The notes: generated from the sequence alone by a model not told the origin. A DNA stretch of 6,404 bases from Clostridia bacterium (GCA_030610745.1 JAUWRC010000087.1:1-6404), one strand, 5' to 3'; numbered from the stretch's first letter, positions 1-5,148 are shown. Made by a program: numbers and translations.

Positions 1-999
1 TATATCGAGGGGAAAGAGAGGGTAGTTTTGGATATAGAGTCCGAAGTCAGTGAGATCACCGGAGCCCCTCCCTTCCCCGCAGCCCCTCCCATAGTGGGAA
101 CCAGGAAGGCCAGAACTCAGATAGCGGTGAACACTGGCGAGACCATTGTCATCGGTGGGCTTTTAAGGGAGACCGAGAAGGAGACCAGGGAAGGCATTCC
201 TTTTTTGTCTCGCATTCCTATCATTGGTTCTCTTTTTACCTATAAGACAAGTAAAAAGGAAAAGACTGACCTGTTAATCTTTATTACCCCCTATATTCTA
301 TCAGAAAGGCTAGAGGAGGAAAGTATAGTAGAAAAAGGCAAACCCCTGAAAGTTCAAATAGAAGAGCTTTACCAAAAGGGACTGGATTACAAAAAAAATA
401 GAGAGTACGAGAAAGCCCGAGAGTGTTTCGAGAGAGTTGCAAATGAAAGCCGAGCTTATGGTTTCTCTGATTATTTGAAAACTGCAGAAAAGGAACTAGC
501 TAATCTTGATGAACTAGATGAACTAGAGAAGAGTAGGTTAGAATTGGAAAAGAAAAAGGAAGCAGACAAGCTGGAGAAGGTAAGAGAACTAGAATTGAAA
601 GAAAAGAAAGTAGACAAGGTAAAAACGGAAGTTAAAAAAGTAAGAAAAGAAAAGATATTTGGCATTGGTCTAGGTCAGTGGTTTTCGTCTATGAATGGTG
701 ATTCGTTTATGACATACGAAGCTCAACTTCTGTTAAAAGGTAACGTGAGATTGTTCAGTGGTGGAGGCAGAACATCTGACCAATCTTCAAGTGTAACGTA
801 TTTCGGGGCCCAAATAGGAGACAAATTGAATATTGGTATTGGTGGGATACAATCGGGCACAAGCGAAAAGGTCAATTTGATGCTCATTACAGGATTCTCT
901 CTCGGAACAGAAAAACTGAGACTGGAAGGAAGCTACTTATACGTACCGGAAGAGGAGGGTTCCAGCGGAACAAAAGTTATGTTAGCAATAGCTTTTTAA
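1..999 (+). CDS. Secretin (GspD/PilQ/PulD family) C-terminal part, 5' end outside the window
   Basis: The frame is open from base 1, so the gene is cut by the window edge; the TTG at 28 is only an internal codon. Counting residues from base 1, the first ~100 are the C-terminal part of the secretin beta-barrel domain: VIGGLL at 50-55, the hallmark GIPFLSRIPIIGSLF at 65-79, and LLIFITPYI at 91-99. Secretins form the outer-membrane pore of type II secretion and type IV pili. What follows is unusual: one TPR-like helical pair (about 122-149), a highly charged Lys/Glu coiled coil (about 161-219), and a ~110-residue glycine-rich, beta-strand-like tail (220-332) ending in Phe, as outer-membrane beta-barrel proteins often do. 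The family assignment is secure; whether it serves secretion or pili cannot be told. A lipoprotein gene follows 55 bases downstream, probably in the same operon. Confidence 0.93.
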   Translation, partial: YIEGKERVVLDIESEVSEITGAPPFPAAPPIVGTRKARTQIAVNTGETIVIGGLLRETEKETREGIPFLSRIPIIGSLFTYKTSKKEKTDLLIFITPYILSERLEEESIVEKGKPLKVQIEELYQKGLDYKKNREYEKARECFERVANESRAYGFSDYLKTAEKELANLDELDELEKSRLELEKKKEADKLEKVRELELKEKKVDKVKTEVKKVRKEKIFGIGLGQWFSSMNGDSFMTYEAQLLLKGNVRLFSGGGRTSDQSSSVTYFGAQIGDKLNIGIGGIQSGTSEKVNLMLITGFSLGTEKLRLEGSYLYVPEEEGSSGTKVMLAIAF

Positions 1000-1054
1000 T
1001 GAATAATGGTGAAAGGAGACCTAGTTTTTCGAACTAGAAAAAGGAGGAATGAGA

Positions 1055-1777
1055 ATGAAAAGGACCTATTTTCTGTTGTTAGTTTTTTTGGTAGTATCAA
1101 TAAGTGTGGTTGTGGCCGGGTGTTCATTGCTTCCTAACACTTCCCTAGAGATTCTCCAGCATAGTCTGGGAAAAACAGTTGTAGGGGGTAAGTTGACTGC
1201 ACAAATCGTAGGGGCCGCCCGTAATGATGGCAGTAGTAGGATAGATTATGCGGAAGTTAAAGGAAGTTTTTACGATGAGAATGAGGCTTTGTTAGCTACA
1301 GGTTTTGCCAAAACCATTAAAGAAGGGGAATCTTTTCCTCTTGCTCCCGGGCAAATATGGGAGTTCACAATCTCCTGTTCTGAGTCTATGCTTGAGCCAG
1401 CCTATCCATCTTTAGAAATTTTGGAGTGCAAATTTGTGACTGATTATTCTACAGAAGCCAAGCTGGTGGGTCGTGCCCAAAATGACGGAAACGTGACCCT
1501 TGCTTTTGCCAAGCTTACCGGGCACTTTTACGATAGGTTAGGTAAGGATATCGACACAGGTACAGGTACAAGCAGTACTACGGATTTGCAGGTGGGAGAA
1601 ATTTGGGAGTTTACCATTTATTTCTCGAGCGCTGATGTGGGTAAGCCCGAAGGCGGATATGTCCGGGTTGAAGCTGATACGGATTTGCAGGCTGCTGAAA
1701 TGCCATCAGTAGCAGAACAAGTAAATGATGTTAGCGTTCAAGTAGGAACCCTGCGAGGATCTACCATAATGCCCTGA
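1055..1777 (+). CDS. Lipoprotein with two FxLYD-like domains
   Basis: The start at 1055 is preferred over the ATG at 1049 because the ribosome-binding site AAGGAGG (1041-1047) is 7 bases from 1055 but only 1 base from 1049. The protein begins MKR, has a hydrophobic stretch, and a lipobox VAGC with the lipidated Cys at residue 23, so it should be exported and anchored in a membrane. The mature part has two similar ~80-residue units, each running 'N-D-G ... Y/F-A-x-(V/L)-x-G-x-FYD ... G-x-IWEFTI'. This is the FxLYD pattern (extracellular Ig-like fold). The repeat FYDENEALLATG / FYDRLGKDIDTG and GQIWEFTI / GEIWEFTI shows an internal duplication. A small inverted repeat, CTAGTT...AACTAG (1021-1037), sits just before the ribosome-binding site. 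The substrate or partner is unknown; its position after a secretin makes a role at the cell envelope likely. Confidence 0.85.
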   Translation: MKRTYFLLLVFLVVSISVVVAGCSLLPNTSLEILQHSLGKTVVGGKLTAQIVGAARNDGSSRIDYAEVKGSFYDENEALLATGFAKTIKEGESFPLAPGQIWEFTISCSESMLEPAYPSLEILECKFVTDYSTEAKLVGRAQNDGNVTLAFAKLTGHFYDRLGKDIDTGTGTSSTTDLQVGEIWEFTIYFSSADVGKPEGGYVRVEADTDLQAAEMPSVAEQVNDVSVQVGTLRGSTIMP

Positions 1778-1803
1778 GGATAGTAATTAATTGTTAAGGA
1801 TTG

Positions 1804-1938
1804 CTAGTTTTCTTCTGACTTAATATATTGTTGGAGAGTCACTATCTCATTTTGGCCTGGGAATAAGCTTTCAGTGATGGTAACTTCCGTTACAAGGGGA
1901 TATTTCTGGTGGCTGGAAGTGAGATTTTGAAACTTGCT
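1804..1938 (-). pseudogene. Possible C-terminal remnant of a minor pseudopilin (GspI/PilV-like)
   Basis: The minus strand is open for 44 codons between two stops with no start codon. It reads ...KYPLVTEVTITES, then LFPGQNEIVTLQQYIKSEEN and a stop at 1804-1806. The alternating 'V-x-V-T-I-T ... E-x-V-T-L-x-x-Y-I' layout resembles the last two strands of GspI/PilV-type minor pseudopilins (typically VTVxV...VxLxTYI). That would suit a neighbour of a secretin. The match is short and made by eye, and the frame has no start, so this could be chance. If real it is a broken fragment, not an expressed gene. Confidence 0.25.
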
Positions 1939-2012
1939 CTAGAGTGTCAATATAAGGTAATTATGGTAACATTCAATCATTCAATTCTGACCTGCAAAAT
2001 TTTTTTATGTTA

Positions 2013-2018
2013 TATAAT
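2013..2018 (+). promoter_or_regulatory. Possible -10 element for riboswitch 1
   Basis: TATAAT lies 73 bases upstream of the riboswitch P1 helix, so a transcript starting near 2025 would include the whole aptamer. There is no convincing -35: CTGACC at 1987-1992 is 20 bases away, which is too far. The region is very AT-rich, so a chance TATAAT is likely. Confidence 0.3.
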
Positions 2019-2090
2019 AACAGTTAATTGTGGAATGCTTGGGATATATCGGACCGAAGATACGATCTTTGATCAATATCAAAAGTTAAA

Positions 2091-2180
2091 ATAATATAAT
2101 CGAAAAAGGCAAACTATTCGAAAGAATAGGACGCAAAGCCACAGGCCTTTATGGCAGTTGGGTTACCGAAGTTATATTAT
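2091..2180 (+). promoter_or_regulatory. Cyclic-di-GMP riboswitch, class I (GEMM-I), copy 1
   Basis: The GEMM-I core is plain: GGCAAAC (2108-2114), helix P2 CTATTC-GAAA-GAATAG with a GNRA tetraloop (2114-2129), the invariant GGACGCAAAGCC (2129-2140), the P3 arm with ATGGCAG, and GGGTTACCGAAG (2160-2171). P1 is formed by ATAATATAA (2091-2099) pairing perfectly with TTATATTAT (2172-2180), 9 bp. The base that appears to correspond to G20 of the Vibrio Vc2 aptamer (2108) is G, which favours cyclic-di-GMP over cGAMP. An intrinsic terminator starts 9 bases after P1, so control is probably by transcription termination. The first credible ORFs downstream are at 2381 and 2548. Confidence 0.95.
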
Positions 2181-2189
2181 ACTGCTACA

Positions 2190-2223
2190 GTCCATTCTTT
2201 CGAAGGAAAGGATGGACTTTTTT
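2190..2223 (+). terminator. Intrinsic terminator: expression platform of riboswitch 1
   Basis: A 12-bp stem (GTCCATTCTTTC, 2190-2201, with GAAAGGATGGAC, 2206-2217; one G-U pair) closes on a GAAG loop and is followed directly by six T. Bases 2194-2204 are perfectly complementary over 11 bp to the apical part of riboswitch helix P2 (2117-2127). A mutually exclusive antiterminator is therefore possible: forming P2 would free the terminator, so ligand binding would switch transcription off. The terminator is clear; the switching direction is inference. Confidence 0.9.
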
Positions 2224-2380
2224 GTTGTGTGACCTTCGAATTTTGAAAGCAGCAGAAAAGTTCTTTTAGAAATTCAATGGGTGAGGAGCTATACAAAACA
2301 CAGATGACGACCAGATCTACCGAAGATAGAACCCTATTTTCATTCTCCATATTGGTGGCTGTAGGGAAATAATAATAAAG

Positions 2381-2536
2381 ATGAACCAAGGGGCATTTGG
2401 CGAAAGTAGTTTTGAAGAATATATAATCTCCCAAGGGTTACCAGAAAATGAAGGAGGTGAAAAGACACCTAATAAAAACAGGCAGGCTAGGTCCCTGAAA
2501 ATAAAAAAGACCAGGTTTAAGAAACTTCAATGTTGA
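2381..2536 (+). CDS. Small basic protein of unknown function, 51 aa (tentative)
   Basis: This ORF opens just after in-frame stops and starts with ATG at 2381; no good ribosome-binding site is visible in front of it. The product begins MNQGAFGESSFEEYIISQG and becomes strongly basic (KIKKTRFKKLQ) at its C-terminus. I do not recognise it. Its stop (2534-2536) lies 11 bases before the start of the next small gene and overlaps that gene's ribosome-binding site, an arrangement typical of translationally coupled genes. It is the first credible ORF after riboswitch 1. A strong AAGGAGGTG inside it (2452-2460) has no start codon at a suitable distance. The 2224-2380 stretch before it shows only weak short frames and no clear feature. 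Confidence 0.4.
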   Translation: MNQGAFGESSFEEYIISQGLPENEGGEKTPNKNRQARSLKIKKTRFKKLQC

Positions 2537-2547
2537 AGGAGGGGGAA

Positions 2548-2751
2548 ATGAACGTTGTGCTCAATGTCAAAGAAGGTCAATTACAGAAATTGTTAGAGTT
2601 GATAGCAGAGAGTTCACGTATTGAAGCTATCGTGATCAATATTGATGGTAAGGAGGAAAAGGAATCTAAGGAGAAACATGGAGATCTTTCTATAGCAGAT
2701 CTTCTAGAACTGCAAGAGATTGCAAAAGAGGAAAAAGGCGGAAAGAAATAA
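2548..2751 (+). CDS. Small charged protein of unknown function, 67 aa
   Basis: The start at 2548 is chosen because GAAGGAGGGGG (2535-2545) lies directly upstream; the in-frame ATG at 2530 precedes that site and has none of its own. The protein starts MNVVLNVKEGQLQKLLELI, contains a predicted beta-strand (EAIVINID), and ends in a Lys/Glu-rich helix. There is no signal peptide or membrane segment. I do not recognise the family. It lies in the transcript controlled by riboswitch 1 together with the 51-aa ORF, so it may be the actual target of cyclic-di-GMP control. The strong ribosome-binding site makes it likely to be expressed. Confidence 0.65.
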   Translation: MNVVLNVKEGQLQKLLELIAESSRIEAIVINIDGKEEKESKEKHGDLSIADLLELQEIAKEEKGGKK

Positions 2752-2816
2752 TATGTGATAAAAATCGACTCCTATTTCTACTCCTAAAAGAAGAACTTAT
2801 TTTGAGTTTTAATTTA

Positions 2817-2923
2817 GCGGGAACTTCCCGCCTGTGAAGGTGGGAATGAGAGCAGTTTGCTGCGAAAATTACAGGACAAGCGGAGCGTGAATTATAAAAG
2901 TACCACGCCTTTACAGGCGTAGT
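2817..2923 (+). mobile_element. Remnant of an IS200/IS605-type right end (TnpB tail / omega-RNA-like)
   Basis: This ~100-base stretch is densely foldable: perfect palindrome GCGGGAA-C-TTCCCGC (2817-2831), competing hairpin CCCGCCT-GTGA-AGGTGGG (2827-2844), GCAG-TTTG-CTGC (2852-2863), and a terminal hairpin ACGCCT-TTAC-AGGCGT (2905-2920). A 3' tail with GGAGCGTGAATTA, a 'CCACGCCTTTA..GGCGT' hairpin and then AGTTATC is typical of IS200/IS605 right ends. In one frame 2816-2887 reads SGNFPPVKVGMRAVCCENYR... to a stop at 2888-2890, which would suit a degenerate TnpB C-terminus. In intact elements this segment is the 3' part of the TnpB guide (omega) RNA. No transposase gene remains, so this is a solo fragment at best. 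It was identified by pattern, not by alignment. Confidence 0.45.
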
Positions 2924-2945
2924 TATCTATAGATTATAATAAGAT

Positions 2946-3251
2946 ATGGGCAGGGAAAAGAAGATTAAGGTGAGTTTTTTCCCAACCATTCTGGATGTGT
3001 TATTAGAGACTACTAGAAATAAATATGTACAACTAAGATCAGGGATAGATGAATATAACGGAGGATTTAGCACAGAACAAGGTTATTTTGGATGTATAGA
3101 CTTAGAAATTGAAAAATGGATTGATTATTTTGTAAAAGATTATGATATTATAAAATTACCCATAGAAGAAAAGAAATTCGTAAAAGAATTTCTATCACCT
3201 CAGCTACTTTCTTTTAGAAAAGCGAAGAAAGAACCTCAAGACATTTTATAG
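2946..3251 (+). CDS. Hypothetical protein, 101 aa
   Basis: The only in-frame ATG available is at 2946; a stop lies two codons upstream and there is no ribosome-binding site. A TATAAT at 2935-2940 almost touches the start codon, so it cannot serve a normal leader. The product is mixed helical with many aromatic and charged residues (for example FSTEQGYFGCIDLEIEKWID) and no signal peptide. I do not recognise the family. It follows the IS200/IS605-like end by about 25 bases, so its original 5' end or promoter may have been replaced by that element. It ends 20 bases before the stop of a convergent gene. Its AT-rich codon use resembles the surroundings. Confidence 0.55.
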   Translation: MGREKKIKVSFFPTILDVLLETTRNKYVQLRSGIDEYNGGFSTEQGYFGCIDLEIEKWIDYFVKDYDIIKLPIEEKKFVKEFLSPQLLSFRKAKKEPQDIL

Positions 3252-3271
3252 TTTCGCTCATTTTCAAGAAG

Positions 3272-3697
3272 TTACGAGAGAAAAAGTCTTTTCCACTTCC
3301 TTAACTCCGGCTCATCTAGGAGCGCATCAAAAATGTTCTGCCAGATATCATCCGCTATTACCTCTAGGAGATGAGATCGGGTTGCAGGATGGAGTTTTCG
3401 AAGAAAAGAGAGTTTTTCTTTGGGAATAACTCTTTCAAGTTCAGCATCGATTGTAGCTAGTGCATAAAAGATGTTCAATGATCTTCGTTTGAGAACAAAG
3501 TGCTTTACCCAACTTTTCTCAATCTTCGCTAACTTTACTTTACTCAAATACTTGAGAATGAAAGAGCGATGAGTACCATTCTCAAAAATGATCCTTTCCA
3601 CAATCTGAGGAAGTTTAGCTAAAGGTAAAAAAGGATTCTCTTGAGTAGGTAGTGTTTTTGAAGAACTTTCTTCCTTTTGCTCTTGAAGCCTTGCCAT
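3272..3697 (-). CDS. Hypothetical alpha-helical protein, 141 aa
   Basis: The minus-strand ATG at 3697 has a good ribosome-binding site (AGGAGG, 3705-3710) 7 bases away, so start and frame are well supported. The product begins MARLQEQKEESSSKTLPTQ, a polar and probably disordered N-terminus, and then looks all-helical with many Leu/Ile/Phe and Lys/Arg residues (about 30-141). There is no signal peptide or membrane span, so it should be cytoplasmic. I recognise no domain. It lies 43 bases downstream of another short minus-strand ORF (3741-3929), and the two probably form an operon. Confidence 0.7.
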   Translation of the reverse strand: MARLQEQKEESSSKTLPTQENPFLPLAKLPQIVERIIFENGTHRSFILKYLSKVKLAKIEKSWVKHFVLKRRSLNIFYALATIDAELERVIPKEKLSFLRKLHPATRSHLLEVIADDIWQNIFDALLDEPELRKWKRLFLS

Positions 3698-3740
3698 CTT
3701 CTTTCCTCCTTTTTCTCTTTCCTCCAGGCTAATTTGGATC

Positions 3741-3929
3741 TTACAACAGGGAAGAGTTTGTGGTTAGACACCAATAACTCAAGCAAAAACCAGCCAGTCT
3801 CAATAAGTGGGCGGTTTTCCCGGTAACTTCCCCTTCTCCGAGAAGAACCAAGTAAACTAGAGAAAGGAATTTCTCTTGATTTAGAGAATCAAGAAATACC
3901 TCGAATCTTACCCTATTTCGATAAAACAC
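3741..3929 (-). pseudogene. Hypothetical minus-strand ORF, probably frameshifted near 3785-3789
   Basis: This frame can start at GTG 3927-3929 and gives 62 residues, including VRFEVFLDSLNQEKFLSLVY and GEGEVTGKTAHLLRLAGF, then an odd Cys/Trp-rich tail. No clear ribosome-binding site is visible. If one base is added to the A5 run at 3785-3789 (T5 on the coding strand), the frame continues as LLELLVSNHKLFPVVRSKLA and then a WRKEKKEERRW-type charged tail that runs into the ribosome-binding site and start of the gene at 3697. That continuation looks far more protein-like than the existing end. So this is either a decayed gene or a homopolymer sequencing error. I do not recognise the family. It overlaps no other gene. 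Confidence 0.4.
3869..3897. repeat. Imperfect inverted repeat within the minus-strand ORF
   Basis: ATTTC-(tc)-TTGATT pairs with AATCAA-GAAAT around a five-base loop (3882-3886), giving 11 bp with a two-base bulge. No T-tract follows, so it is not a terminator. It lies inside the possible coding sequence at 3741-3929 and may be chance. Confidence 0.45.
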
Positions 3930-3976
3930 CTTTGATGGTCGAGGATTAAAGATTCAGAGTATCAAAAATCGAGAAT

Positions 3977-4005
3977 ATGACCGAAACTGTATTATCAACT
4001 ATAAT
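3977..4005 (+). promoter_or_regulatory. Candidate promoter upstream of a non-coding segment
   Basis: ATGACC (3977-3982, matching four of six bases of TTGACA) and TATAAT (4000-4005) are separated by exactly 17 bases. A transcript would start near 4012 and enter the structured stretch at 4020-4157, where no ORF of reasonable length is present. Confidence 0.45.
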
Positions 4006-4006
4006 A

Positions 4007-4157
4007 GAAAACATTAAAGTGAAAGTGCAGGGGACTTCGTAGATGACATCTCTTGTGAATTCGCAGTTTGAGTGCTTAGCCAGAGTTCTACCTTTTTTTG
4101 CGAGAGGTAGCCAGTAGTACGAACTCTCTTACAAAAAAGTGTTTTCAATCACTTTCA
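4007..4157 (+). ncRNA. Candidate structured non-coding RNA or small mobile insertion
   Basis: No credible ORF lies here, yet the segment folds well. TGAAAGTG (4020-4027) pairs with CACTTTCA (4150-4157). Inside, AGAGTT (4082-4087) pairs with AACTCT (4122-4127), and a nested CTACCT (4088-4093) pairs with AGGTAG (4105-4110). An alternative outer pairing is GAAAACA (4007-4013) with TGTTTTC (4140-4146). The whole unit is bounded by a direct repeat TCAACTATAAT (3995-4005 and 4155-4165). A promoter-like pair precedes it, but no T-tract terminator follows. It could be a small RNA or a MITE-like insertion with an 11-bp target duplication. I do not recognise a known RNA family. Confidence 0.35.
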
Positions 4158-4278
4158 ACTATAATTATATATAAAAGAAAATAACTGTCAAGGGTGATTT
4201 CAAAAAAGGCTAGGACCTGCTCCCCTAGAATCGGTCCAGTTATTGTGTTAGACTAAGGGTTGAAAAAAAAGGATTGAA

Positions 4279-4371
4279 ATGACGAGAAGAAGCTACAGAC
4301 CTGAGCAGATAATCAAGAAGCTCCGGGAAGCAGAAGTCCTTCTTAGTCAAGGATCATGCGTGGAGCTATGA
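4279..4371 (+). pseudogene. IS3-family transposase OrfA, N-terminal fragment
   Basis: ATG at 4279 starts a 30-residue frame, MTRRSYRPEQIIKKLREAEV and then LLSQGS. This is the beginning of the OrfA helix-turn-helix protein of many IS3 elements (R-x-Y-x-P-E-Q-I-I-x-K-L-R-E-A-E-V). Family members normally continue with '..VEEVCRKLGIS..' and run to about 90-100 residues. Here homology stops at the Gly-Ser codons (4351-4356), and the frame ends at a TGA inside the OrfB segment. A ribosome-binding site is not evident (the A-run and GGATTG lie upstream). Confidence 0.8.
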
Positions 4372-4585
4372 TTTTATGGTAGAAAGGACAGATGAGGGAC
4401 AAACATTCAGGATACTCACTATCATCGATGAATACATCAGAGAGTGCCTGGCCATTTTAGCTGATCGTAGGATTACCTCTCAGAATATTACCGAGCAGTT
4501 GTTCTATCTGTTCATATTTAGGGGTGCCCCTAATTATTATCATCCTCCCAAAAGAAATGGAAGGAAAGCTCTCGTATCGCTCTAA
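4358..4585 (+). pseudogene. IS3-family transposase OrfB, fragment of the DDE (rve) domain
   Basis: Read in the +1 frame relative to OrfA, the sequence from 4358 is AWSYDFMVERTDEGQTFRIL, continuing TIIDEYIRECLAI. This is the integrase-core segment of IS3 OrfB, with the first catalytic Asp in WSYDF and the conserved IDEY-x-REC motif. It continues to FRGAP (to 4531), where intact proteins read on to 'xxxxSDNGPEF' with the second Asp. Instead the sequence changes to an unrelated tail and stops at 4583-4585. The second Asp and catalytic Glu are missing, so the fragment is inactive. The ATG at 4376 is only an internal Met. Confidence 0.85.
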
Positions 4586-4739
4586 AAGAAGCAATTTTCT
4601 CTCTTATTACCTTAATGTTTTTGGGAGATTTAGGCTGACTTAAGATTCAGCATTAAAGGTAAATGTTTTAAAGTGCAAATTTCTATAATGTACGACTATA
4701 CGACCTTAGAGAAGATTTTGCAAGTTTACGTAACAGCAC

Positions 4740-4767
4740 TTGACAATTTTCTTAATTTGTATATAAT
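4740..4767 (+). promoter_or_regulatory. Promoter of the RHH-MshEN-like gene
   Basis: Perfect -35 TTGACA (4740-4745) and perfect -10 TATAAT (4762-4767) with a 16-base spacer. The start site would lie near 4774, leaving a leader of about 36 bases before the ATG at 4810. A second overlapping TATAAT (4767-4772) makes a TATAATATAATT stretch. The preceding 4586-4739 holds no feature I can support. Confidence 0.8.
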
Positions 4768-4809
4768 ATAATTGAAAAGTACGAAAACAATTGTTTTATC
4801 CGAGAGATT

Positions 4810-5148
4810 ATGCAGCTAAGCATCTACTATAAGGAAGAAGACCAGGATTTAATCGGGGATATTGAGAAAGAAGCTAAAGCTCAAAGAAAGAGTAAAGGTT
4901 CTTTTGTCCTCTCTCTCGTTCAAGATCACTTTGAGAAGAAGAAAAGATTAGGAGAGATCCTTCGCTCCATCTCTGCTCTTTCTAATGATCAGCTTGATAA
5001 AGCGTTAGAGGTTCAGCAGAAAGAAAAAAAGAGAAGACTCTTAGGAGAAATTCTCCTCGATGAGGGCTTTGTTGAGGAAAAGACTCTCAGGAAAAGCCTT
5101 GCTTTACAGAAAAAGGAAACCGAATGGCTCAATGACGAGCCCAGTTAA
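4810..5148 (+). CDS. Putative cyclic-di-GMP-responsive DNA-binding protein (ribbon-helix-helix + MshEN-like motif)
   Basis: The 112-residue product has two recognisable parts. Residues 1-44 (MQLSIYYKEEDQDLIGDIEK...SKGSFVLSLVQDHFEKK) have the strand-helix-turn-helix layout of CopG/Arc ribbon-helix-helix DNA-binding domains. Residues 46-100 hold two 24-residue units matching the MshEN cyclic-di-GMP motif RLGxxLLxxGLLxxxxLxxxLxxQ: R46-L-G...L62...L66..Q69 and L77-L-G...G86...L93...L97..Q100. In unit 1 the Gly is Ser55; in unit 2 the leading Arg is Leu77; the linker is 7 residues rather than the usual 5. MshEN domains normally sit at the N-terminus of type II secretion/pilus ATPases, so fusion to a DNA-binding head is unusual. 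The start is the first ATG after a consensus promoter; the ribosome-binding site is weak (GAGAG). Ligand and DNA binding are inference. Confidence 0.7.
   Translation: MQLSIYYKEEDQDLIGDIEKEAKAQRKSKGSFVLSLVQDHFEKKKRLGEILRSISALSNDQLDKALEVQQKEKKRRLLGEILLDEGFVEEKTLRKSLALQKKETEWLNDEPS

Larger units (their letters stand above)
4211..4585 (+). mobile_element. Internally deleted IS3-family insertion sequence
   Basis: The stretch carries the start of an IS3-family OrfA fused directly to an early part of the OrfB DDE domain; the intervening several hundred bases are gone. The left end is probably near 4211-4240 (GGACCTGCTCCCCTAGAATC), whose layout resembles IS3-type terminal repeats and which has GGACC...GGTCC (4213-4217/4233-4237). 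No matching right inverted repeat was found by eye up to 4740, so the right end seems lost as well. The element cannot move by itself. Confidence 0.7.

Noticed and set aside
471..665. Minus-strand open frame of 64 codons rich in Ser/Phe/Leu
   Set aside because: It is the antisense of the Lys/Glu coiled coil of the secretin extension; such composition always opens Ser/Phe-rich frames on the other strand.
1909..2094. Plus-strand GTG-started frame of 61 codons
   Set aside because: No ribosome-binding site or recognisable domain; its end runs into helix P1 of riboswitch 1 and it covers the probable promoter, so it is unlikely to be translated.
2098..2180. Possible cGAMP-selective variant of the GEMM-I riboswitch
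   Set aside because: The position that appears to match G20 of the Vibrio aptamer is G in both copies, the cyclic-di-GMP type; the cGAMP type has A there.
2177..2434. Minus-strand open frame of 85 codons
   Set aside because: It runs through the reverse of the riboswitch terminator and opposite a better plus-strand ORF; no ribosome-binding site and no protein-like pattern.
4007..4157. 6S RNA, tmRNA, SRP RNA or a tRNA in the non-coding segment
   Set aside because: None of the diagnostic motifs of these RNAs could be found on either strand.
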